From IMG/VR virus record IMGVR_UViG_3300036715_001810, positions 1 through 25,253 of that record: a stretch of 25,253 bases of DNA, one strand, 5' to 3'. The stretch comes from a virus. A program made the position numbers and the translations under genes. Positions 1 through 7,800 of this stretch are shown here, piece by piece. The notes below the pieces were generated by a model. That model ran no database searches, was not told where the DNA came from, and saw only the letters and a program-made list of their open reading frames with translations. Position 1 is the stretch's first letter. Every line of letters starts with the position of its first letter.

Positions 1-21
1 CTATAATACTCTTATTACCTA

Positions 22-50
22 TTAAGAAAATAGAACCTTCTTCCTATAAT
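22..50 (+). promoter_or_regulatory. Candidate sigma70-like promoter
   Basis: TTAAGA at 22-27 (four of six matches to the -35 consensus) is followed after exactly 17 nt by a perfect TATAAT at 45-50. It would transcribe rightwards through the hairpin cluster into the first gene. In DNA this AT-rich such matches arise by chance, so this is only a candidate. Confidence 0.22.
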
Positions 51-147
51 TCTCTTCTTTAAAACTAAACAAAACTGACGCAGATACTGAGAAAACTTAG
101 AATAACTTTTTTATTTCATAGAACGCTTTGTAAAACGATTTTAGACA

Positions 148-174
148 CCATATGCTATGGGGTTAGCATAACCC
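148..174 (+). promoter_or_regulatory. Overlapping, mutually exclusive hairpins in the leader
   Basis: CCATA (148-152) pairs with TATGG (156-160), and GGGTT (160-164) pairs with AACCC (170-174), giving two small tandem hairpins. The same bases can instead form one longer hairpin, TATGCTA (151-157) with TAGCATA (164-170): seven perfect pairs and a 6-nt loop. The arrangement is a potential two-state RNA element or a binding site for a dimeric protein. It is small, and no known riboswitch family was recognised. Confidence 0.3.
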
Positions 175-310
175 ACTCAAGTGTATTTTAAAGATTGACT
201 GGAGCGAAGGAAACGGTACCTTTGTTGCTGAGCGGTGAGTGACATTTACGTTTTCGTTTGTTGGGAATGCTTTTGAATTCTTTTGCAGGTAAAAAGTTGA
301 AATAGTATAG

Positions 311-320
311 TTAGATATAA
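311..320 (+). promoter_or_regulatory. TTAGATATAA box upstream of first tail gene
   Basis: The 10-mer TTAGATATAA ends 34 nt before the ATG at 355. The same 10-mer ends 30 nt before the tail sheath ATG (11619-11628). A TTGAAA at 297-302 lies upstream at a short spacing. It may be a late-promoter -10-like element, but two occurrences in AT-rich DNA are weak evidence. Confidence 0.22.
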
Positions 321-354
321 GATTAGTGTTAACTATTAATATGATATTTTTAGT

Positions 355-1944
355 ATGCCATATTACTTAGAAAAAAATAATGTTGGGACCGAAGCGGTGT
401 ATACGTTAGGTGATGGTAAAAGCATGGAAATAACTTGGAATCAAGCATATCCAAGCAATCCATTAAATAAAATAGCATATAACATTTACGTATCAAATTC
501 CTATGAAACAGTGTTTACGGAAGGTCCAAAATATATTTCTTATGAAGCCAAGAATTTTATTCGTTTGACGGATTTGATCCCTGGTCAAATGTATTATTTT
601 GGTGTAAGACCAGTTGAATATAGTCCTATTTTATATGATCTTTCTTTATTACCAACATTTGGTGATTCAACATATTATCCAGAAAGTATTTTAAGAGATA
701 ATTTATCAATTAATGGATTGGAAATTAAGATGGTAGATACATCTGAATTTCCAGCTTCAGGATTTGTAAAAATAGGAACAGAAATTATAAAATACTCATC
801 TAATAATTTAAGTTTAAATAATTTACTTATTTCAACATTATCAGATAGAGGAATCAATTCAAAAGTAAGAATGCATAATGTAGATGGTTATGATGGATAT
901 ACATATCAACCAACTTATATTAAATATTACGTCCAAACAGAGGCTTTGGAATATGATCGTGTATTTAAAAACCAAAGTAGATTTGAATATCCAGAATATG
1001 CTTATACATCTGCAGATGGTTATAAACAAGTTACTTCAGATGATTTAACTTCTGATTTATCCGCGTCAGATTTACAAAATAAAGATTTCCCTTATCAAGA
1101 TTATAAAGGGTATCGTAGAGTTGATCCCGTATTACTTATGACAGGTGTATGTGTTGGATCTTATATTGGTGGAGAACAATATTGTGTAGATGGTTATAGT
1201 GGAGTTGGAAGAACATTAAGAGGTTTTTCTTTGCAAGATAGAAACAATCAAAACCAAGAGGAGCTTCTTGAAATTGTTGGAGAGCCTGTTGTTTTATTAC
1301 GTCGTGCTCACACAGGTATTCGTTGCAGTTGTTTTACTCCAGGGCGTGAGTCTCCACAATCAAGATGTGAGTATTGTTTTGGTACTGGTTTTATTCCTGG
1401 TTACAATCAATTCTTTTATGAAAGAAGGAGTGATGGCAGGATTCTAACAAGATTTTCTCCATCCAAAGAACAAGTTAAGTTGTCAGATTTGGGATTTGAA
1501 TCTGAATTTTCAACAGAATGCTGGACGTTAACATATCCAACTATAAAAGATCGTGATATTTTAGTTAGATATGGAGTTGATGGTGAAGAAGAATTTAGGT
1601 ATGAAGTTATAGATGTTGCTAGAAACAAAACAATTGTGGGTCAACAAGGTGCACAAAAAATGCAAGTTCAAAGAATAAGAAAAACAGATATTTATTATCA
1701 AATACCTGTATTTAAAGATAGCTCAAAGATACCGAGAAAAGTATTATTGGAGTTTGGTGGAAATAGTGCCGTACCTCCACACACACATGAAATTGTTTTG
1801 TCTGAAAATATCACAAATATAAGTCAAGTAAATCAAGTAAGTTCTATGAGTCAAGGTCATTCTCATATTATTAAAAATGGCTTAATTTTAGGAATTGGTG
1901 CGGGTAGTGCTTTGCAACATACGCATATCGTAAAACTTACATAA
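355..1944 (+). CDS. FN3-like virion structural protein with Cys cluster and C-terminal HxH motifs
   Basis: This 529-aa protein is probably a virion or baseplate/fibre-associated structural protein; no specific family was firmly recognised. Residues about 22-95 look like a fibronectin type III-like beta-sandwich (ITW, YNIYVS, IPGQMYYFGVRP). A conserved-looking block follows (FPASGFVKIG, then RMHNVDGYDGY at about 172-182). Cys324, Cys326, Cys338 and Cys341 (CxC then CxxC followed by GTGF) look like a zinc knuckle. The C-terminus carries three His-x-His pairs (H476/H478, H502/H504, H522/H524), like the metal-binding HxH motifs known from the T4 gp37 fibre tip. The start is uncertain: no Shine-Dalgarno sequence precedes ATG 355, but an in-frame stop at 337 prevents a longer form. 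The next ATG (424) is preceded by AGGTGATGG but would cut into the FN3-like domain. Confidence 0.6.
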   Translation: MPYYLEKNNVGTEAVYTLGDGKSMEITWNQAYPSNPLNKIAYNIYVSNSYETVFTEGPKYISYEAKNFIRLTDLIPGQMYYFGVRPVEYSPILYDLSLLPTFGDSTYYPESILRDNLSINGLEIKMVDTSEFPASGFVKIGTEIIKYSSNNLSLNNLLISTLSDRGINSKVRMHNVDGYDGYTYQPTYIKYYVQTEALEYDRVFKNQSRFEYPEYAYTSADGYKQVTSDDLTSDLSASDLQNKDFPYQDYKGYRRVDPVLLMTGVCVGSYIGGEQYCVDGYSGVGRTLRGFSLQDRNNQNQEELLEIVGEPVVLLRRAHTGIRCSCFTPGRESPQSRCEYCFGTGFIPGYNQFFYERRSDGRILTRFSPSKEQVKLSDLGFESEFSTECWTLTYPTIKDRDILVRYGVDGEEEFRYEVIDVARNKTIVGQQGAQKMQVQRIRKTDIYYQIPVFKDSSKIPRKVLLEFGGNSAVPPHTHEIVLSENITNISQVNQVSSMSQGHSHIIKNGLILGIGAGSALQHTHIVKLT

Positions 1945-1952
1945 GGAAAAAT

Positions 1953-3290
1953 ATGGCAATAGGTACAAATAGCACTACAGTTGTTACTGTGGGTGAATTT
2001 AAAAAACATGTTGATGGTACAAATTATAAACATCAAGCAAGTCAAATAACATTAGTACCAACTGTAAGCGTATCTGGTACAACATATACAAATGTTCAAT
2101 CTGTTATACAAGCATTATCTACAGGTGGATCTGGTAGTAGTGCAGATGGATATTTCACCTCTACTTATTTGCAATGGTTTCCAGTTGGCACTTTATTTCC
2201 ATCTCAAGAATCTGTAGCGGGATTGGCGTTAACAAATCAAACAGTATCAGCAACAATTGGTTTTAACTGGTCTGGCGTATCCGCATATGAATATGATAGT
2301 TTGTATAAAGTATCAGCAGAAGTTTTAGCAAAAGATGGATATACAAACGCTGTATCTACATTTGATATTTCAGCAGTTTTTTTAAGATTAGGCGGCGCAG
2401 TAACAACAATTGAAGCTTCCTCTTATGATCATGAAACGCGTGGATCCAGCCCAACAACTTGGTCAGCAGTATTATCTTGGGATACAGGAACTCATAGACC
2501 TAAAGTAACTGTAACAGGTAGCGCAGATACTACAATACAATGGGCATCATTTATTTATGTAACTACAATGCCAATATTTCTTTCACTAACACCTTTATTT
2601 AGTTATTCTGCATTAGCGTGGGAATTGGATTTAACAGGTGATTTATTAGCTTCCTCTCAAATAAATTCTGCAGATTCTGCAGGTGGTTCTGGAAATGGAT
2701 CAAGAATATTTACACCAGCTGGTGAGACAAATCCATCTGCTGGCACTTCTTTGGGTTCTCATGCAACTTATCAAAATGAAGTTGCAAATTTATGGTCATT
2801 TGGCGCAGTTACTCCAAATTTTGTGTTAGGAGATATCATCACTAATACTGCTTTTACATTAATTTGTTATTTGAAAGTTAATTCATTTGCTGAAGAAGGT
2901 AATTCATTTTCAAATGTTCCTTGTATACTAAAAACAGGTGGTGGTGATTATTTTGGAATTGGAGGTTATAATGATGGAACCAATAATAAAATAATAGCAG
3001 GAATATTTGACGGCGCCACCAAAAACACAAGTGTAAATTGCCCAACAGATACTCCAGTTGTTGTAGCATTTCGTATGGGTTCTGGAGAGATGGATATACG
3101 AACAAATTTAACAACTTGGTCAACACCAGTTACAGTTTCCGCTATTGCTTCTGTTGCAGATTATTTAATCAATTACTCTGGTGCAGCTGTACCTAGCTTA
3201 AATGCAGATATACAAAGATTATCTGTTATACCAAGCTATTTAACGAATACACAAGTTCAAAATATTATGGATTATTTACTAGGGTATTAA
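1953..3290 (+). CDS. Tail fibre protein with C-terminal lectin-like (LamG/ConA-type) domain
   Basis: This 445-aa protein is probably a receptor-binding fibre. Residues 15-50 (FKKHVDGTNYKHQASQI, then YTNVQSVIQAL) match the short attachment motif often seen at the N-termini of tail fibres of large phages. A middle beta-rich segment (about 70-225) follows. The last about 215 residues have the feel of a concanavalin/LamG-like jelly roll, ending in the pattern RLSVIPSYLTNTQVQNIMDYL, where such domains often have a strand followed by a closing helix. AAGGA at 1943-1947, overlapping the stop of the preceding gene, supports the ATG at 1953. The esterase-like gene starts 1 nt after its stop codon, suggesting co-translation and a shared surface-glycan role. 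The fibre assignment rests on motif recognition and position. Confidence 0.65.
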   Translation: MAIGTNSTTVVTVGEFKKHVDGTNYKHQASQITLVPTVSVSGTTYTNVQSVIQALSTGGSGSSADGYFTSTYLQWFPVGTLFPSQESVAGLALTNQTVSATIGFNWSGVSAYEYDSLYKVSAEVLAKDGYTNAVSTFDISAVFLRLGGAVTTIEASSYDHETRGSSPTTWSAVLSWDTGTHRPKVTVTGSADTTIQWASFIYVTTMPIFLSLTPLFSYSALAWELDLTGDLLASSQINSADSAGGSGNGSRIFTPAGETNPSAGTSLGSHATYQNEVANLWSFGAVTPNFVLGDIITNTAFTLICYLKVNSFAEEGNSFSNVPCILKTGGGDYFGIGGYNDGTNNKIIAGIFDGATKNTSVNCPTDTPVVVAFRMGSGEMDIRTNLTTWSTPVTVSAIASVADYLINYSGAAVPSLNADIQRLSVIPSYLTNTQVQNIMDYLLGY

Positions 3291-3291
3291 T

Positions 3292-4479
3292 ATGTTTTTA
3301 AAAAAAAGAAGACGTGGTAGTAAACCAATTGTTTATGGTGTGATTGGAAATGGTCAATCGTTATCAGTTGGTGATCGTGCAGGATCACCATTATATTCAC
3401 CTTATTTTACAGGACCAGTTGCTGGTAGTTACATGTTAACAGATATAGCAAATGGCTTCACGAGTCCAGTATCAGATTGGATATTAACTGATATTCAGGA
3501 GCCTATGCGTGGGTCTGGTTATGGATCCATTTATCCTTTCAATGTTAGTTATCAAAGTCCACACACACCAATGGCTCAGTATCTTAACTTAAGTTTTGGT
3601 ATAAATTCCGCTCATACATGCGCTGGTGAGAGTGGACAACCATACTCTGTAATTAAAAAAGGTGGAACTGGTAACTCTTATGCATCTTCTATTGCTGAAG
3701 TTCAAAGGTTTAAAAATTTATTTGATGCTTTAGGTATGAAGTATGAAGTTCTTTGTGTGATTTGGACTCATGGTGAAAGTGATTATGGTGATACAAGTTA
3801 TAGTAATTATTTGATTGAAGTTCAAAATGATTACGAGACAGATATAAAAGCGATTACTGGTCAAACAAAAAGTGTACCATTAGTAATCACACAACCATCT
3901 GCAGGATTTCCAGTACCAGCTGGTGAATTTACAAATATACCAGATGAAATGTTAGAAGCTTATTTGGCGCATCCAGATAAGATTATTTTAGCTGGCTCTA
4001 AAACAGGTTTAGATTATGTTCCTGGTGATTATCATTTAAGTGCAGTAGGTACAACATTTCTTGGTTTTATGTATGCTATGTCTGTAAGACATTTGATTAC
4101 AAGTGCTGCTACATTTACACCATTATACGCAACAAATGTTTCTTTAAATAGTTCTGGTGATAACCCTATAATTACTGTTACATTTAATAGAAATGTTGTT
4201 GAAGATGATTCTTTGTATTCTGGTATGCATACAGTAGAACATACAAGTTGGTTAAATGGAAAAGGATTTGAAGTAATAGATTCTGGCAATTCTGAATTAA
4301 GTATATTATCCACTGTTATATCTGGTAGTACGGCTACAATAACAGTAGATACGGGTACTCCATATCGAGTAAGCTATGCTTTATATGGAGATGGAAGTGG
4401 AACAATTCGAAGAGGTTGCATTAGAGATGATGATCCAGATAATTATAATTGGCTTTGTCAATTTAGTCATTACTTCTAA
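3292..4479 (+). CDS. SGNH/sialate O-acetylesterase-like hydrolase (tail-associated)
   Basis: This 395-aa protein probably removes ester (acetyl) groups from host surface polysaccharide. SGNH-family signatures are visible in order: block I GNGQS with candidate nucleophile Ser23; WTHGESD at 158-164, corresponding to the W-x-QGE-x-D motif of the sialate O-acetylesterase-like (DUF303/SASA) group; and a terminal DYH at 246-248 with candidate catalytic Asp246/His248. About 120 C-terminal residues form a separate beta-rich domain, possibly Ig-like. The N-terminus has a basic stretch (KKRRR) and no fibre attachment domain, so how it joins the virion is unclear. AGGG at about 3285 supports ATG 3292. 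It is coupled to the lectin-like fibre gene. The fold is fairly secure; the substrate is inferred. Confidence 0.68.
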   Translation: MFLKKRRRGSKPIVYGVIGNGQSLSVGDRAGSPLYSPYFTGPVAGSYMLTDIANGFTSPVSDWILTDIQEPMRGSGYGSIYPFNVSYQSPHTPMAQYLNLSFGINSAHTCAGESGQPYSVIKKGGTGNSYASSIAEVQRFKNLFDALGMKYEVLCVIWTHGESDYGDTSYSNYLIEVQNDYETDIKAITGQTKSVPLVITQPSAGFPVPAGEFTNIPDEMLEAYLAHPDKIILAGSKTGLDYVPGDYHLSAVGTTFLGFMYAMSVRHLITSAATFTPLYATNVSLNSSGDNPIITVTFNRNVVEDDSLYSGMHTVEHTSWLNGKGFEVIDSGNSELSILSTVISGSTATITVDTGTPYRVSYALYGDGSGTIRRGCIRDDDPDNYNWLCQFSHYF

Positions 4480-4509
4480 CCATTTTTTTAACATATCACA
4501 AGGAGATTT

Positions 4510-4872
4510 ATGGATCTAAGTACATTTACTGGTTGGCAATTTTTGTTTTTATCTACTTTTATCGCTGGGATTACTTTAGTGATTCGTAAAGTGATTGAGT
4601 ATTATATTTTGGACAATCCTAATTTGCCTGGTGATAAAAAATCTAAAATATGGACTTCTTTGGTATTGCCATTGACACCACTTGTAATTGGTTGTTTGTT
4701 TGGTTGGTTGGTTTCTGGGTATCCATATCCAGAAGGGATCACACATGTAAGCGCCAGAATTGCATTAGGTATGGTTGCTGGTATGCTTAGTGGAAGTGTA
4801 TACCGTGTAATCAAAGAGTTGCTTGTAAAGCAAGCGCCTGAAGCATTGCAATCAGATGAATCTGATAAATGA
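4510..4872 (+). CDS. Small three-helix membrane protein, putative holin
   Basis: This 120-aa hydrophobic protein has three likely membrane segments: residues 9-25, 47-69 and 80-101. A charged loop (GDKKSK) lies between the first two, and the C-terminal tail is hydrophilic (KQAPEALQSDESDK). Size and topology fit a phage holin, which would permeabilise the inner membrane at the end of infection. A superinfection-exclusion or membrane-anchoring role would look the same. No endolysin gene is adjacent, which weakens the holin call. A strong Shine-Dalgarno sequence AAGGAG (about 4500-4505) precedes the ATG. It sits between the esterase and the giant fibre gene. Confidence 0.5.
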   Translation: MDLSTFTGWQFLFLSTFIAGITLVIRKVIEYYILDNPNLPGDKKSKIWTSLVLPLTPLVIGCLFGWLVSGYPYPEGITHVSARIALGMVAGMLSGSVYRVIKELLVKQAPEALQSDESDK

Positions 4873-4884
4873 TAGGTTTTAAAA

Positions 4885-7800
4885 ATGACAAATTACCCTA
4901 ATAGTTTAGATAATGACGTAACACTACCATCTGTAATTGATAATATTACAGAAAATGGTGCTGATGCTATTAACGCATTGAAATATGCTGTATTGGCTAT
5001 GCAACAAGAGTTGGGTATAAAACCAGCTGGTGTGTTATCAAGTTTAGTTGAAAGATTAAATGTTTCATTTAATTCAGATGGAACATTAAAATCTTCTACA
5101 TTAAATTCTTTAGGTGTAGCTACTTTACCAATTTATAATAATGAAGTTGCTGCTAGTGCAGGTATCTTAGAGTCTAAATTAGATTTAGATTATCCAACAG
5201 CACAATTACAAAATGATATTACATTGGTAAAATCACAAGCCGATAATTCAACGAGCTGGATATTTACCACTGGATCTAAATTACAACCACATATTTCTGG
5301 TAGTAATTATTATCATACATTGTCACATATTTTAGTTTCAAATTTAACATCAGATTATTTTAAAAACAAATTTGGTGTAAATAGAAATAATACAAATTCT
5401 TTTGAAGTTTTAAAAGATTTAAATGCTGATTTTGTAGATCATCAACAAAGTGATGGCACAGGTACATCAAGCGCTGTACTTACAAAGTCAGGAACTTCAT
5501 TTCCTTCTTCTTATGCTCATTTTGCGGGTGGTATTTTTATGGATACCACAAGGTTTGGGTATATTCCACAAACAAATAAATCTTTACAATCTGTTGTAGA
5601 GTTTTTGGATAATTCCTCAGTTTTCTTATATGGAACTCGTGTACAAAATCTTTATTCAAATGGTATTTCAAGGATATCAAGATCCGCTGATATTACAAGA
5701 GATGGGTATGGAAGTTCCATAGTATCTGATGTAAGAGCGACAACATTTTTACGTAATACTGGTGCAGCTTCTTATCCAGTAGATGATATTGAATTTGGTG
5801 ATGACATTATTCAACTCACACCATCTGGGGCAATATTAACAAGCCATCAATTTGACCATCAATTTTCTTTAATAAAACCTGGTGATATTATCAAGGTTAA
5901 TTATGGTGGTATTGAGCTGGATTTTCTTATTAAAGAAAAGAAATATTTACAATCTGGTGGCAATAAAACATTTATTGTTAGAATACATGGTAAAAACTTA
6001 AAGTATACAACATCGGCATCTGTCACAATATCAAAGCCACTTGTTAATGATAATAAGTTTGGCGCATTATCTGTATCTTCTGTTGAAAATGATTTTTCTT
6101 TTAAACCAAGTTTGATTGCAGCATCACCAAGAAGTGCAATGGTATGTGGTATTGGTTTTAATTCAAATTTAATTACAAATACAAATTATAATCTTTATTT
6201 AGCATTTTATCCAACAGGTAATCCATCAGATGGTTATGTTACTTTACCAGCTATTGATGTTACTGGTGATTTAGGTGTTTCTGCAGGTAAATATACTTTA
6301 GACTCTATTGTTTCATCTACAAATGAATCTTTTAGACAAAATGGATACAATCTAAGATTCCAAGCTTATTCTTATAAAGGTGAATTTGGTATTACAATGA
6401 CAGATCCAATAGGAAACTCTTCGTTTTCTATTATTTCTGGTATCATTGATTCAAATGGTTTTTATGATCAAATAGCTTCTGAGTTTACATATCCAAATAA
6501 TGTTATTGGTTTATTTAATTCAGGGTCTATTTTAGCAAAAGATGGTTTGGGTTTTGGACCTTCCAAAGGTAACTTTGCAAGTCCATTGCCCTTAACAACA
6601 TATGGATCTCCAGAGCAAGCTTATTTACCAACAAAGATATTTGCCCCATTAACTAGAAATAATTTTTATGTTAATGCAATAGAGTTAGATCGTTTATCAA
6701 AAGATGTAGACCAACTTAATGATGAGTATGGTGATGGTTATTGGCGCGCAGAATTGATCGGTAGAAATGTAATACCTGGAGTACGTGTTGGTGTTACTTA
6801 TCGTGTATACCAAGATTTATCTACATCTAAATTGGAACCAGGTAAAACAATCACGGTACAATCTGCTGGTTTTGGTACAATTATAGACTTTGGTAGATTT
6901 ATTATATCTAATGTTGATTATACAAATTGCAATACACTTGGTTACAGTGATATTACATTGTATGATGCAATTCATGCAAATGGATCATCACCAGCTGTTT
7001 CTTTAGGTTCCACTGGATTTGGCTCAGGTAATGAAAAATATGTAAGACTTTATTTTGGTGATGATTCTATTGGATTTAATTCAGAGAATTCTGCTGACAA
7101 TTCTGTTGTTGGTCCATTCAAAAGATTCTTTGAAGTTTATGTTGATCAATTTGGAAAAACATTTACTCATGAAAAAGCAAGAATGTATCTTGGTGCAGGC
7201 TCTCTTTCTGTAAATGGTAGTTCATTGGCTGGAAATGCTTACGCTTCATTTGGAGATATTACTTATGTATCTCCAAAATTCAAAGGTTTTACATCAGGTC
7301 AAATTAAGAAAATAAAATTAAATGTAAGTTTAAATACAACAACTGGTGTTGTACAAGGTTATTTAAGTTTAAATGCATATCCTGATTTATCTCACAATGG
7401 TCCAACTTCAATTGGTAGAATTGGTGAGAAAATAAGATTTTATGATGAATCAAATCTTGATTATATTGAGATTATATTTAAAAATGATCAAGTATACTCT
7501 ACATTTTCTTTACAAAATATTGATATCCAAATTTTTAGCAGTTTAGCAAATGATCAAGATATCATGCAAATTGCAACTTGTCAGTTAAATGATTCAACAA
7601 ATAAAGTTGAGCATTTAACTGACCAAAGAGAATTTGGTAATACAAGTGAAAAAGATTTAACAACATCAGCATTAGATTACATTGGTTCAACAGGTAAACA
7701 CACAAATATAAATGGTGTGTTAAAGGGATTTGAATTACAATCCAGCGCCTCTAATCCATATCAAGGTCAAATATTATTTAAAGGCGGTAGTGCATTAGTT

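Larger units (their letters stand above)
1..354. other. Gene-free leader region upstream of the tail block
   Basis: No coding frame of useful length exists on either strand in these 354 bases. The only frame entering from the left edge is a 19-codon open stretch ending with TAA at 60-62, which could be the tail end of an upstream gene but cannot be judged. The region holds promoter-like hexamers (22-50), a cluster of overlapping hairpins (148-183), a short G/C-richer patch around 200-240 that includes the palindrome GGTACC, and an AT-rich stretch just before the first gene. No tRNA-like T-loop or D-loop pattern was seen. It is probably an intergenic regulatory or untranslated leader. Confidence 0.6.

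Noticed and set aside
3295-3307. Poly-T/poly-A run at the start of the esterase gene as a second frameshift site
   Set aside because: The preceding fibre gene stops at 3290 before the run, so no upstream frame enters it, and no downstream stem or open alternative frame was evident.
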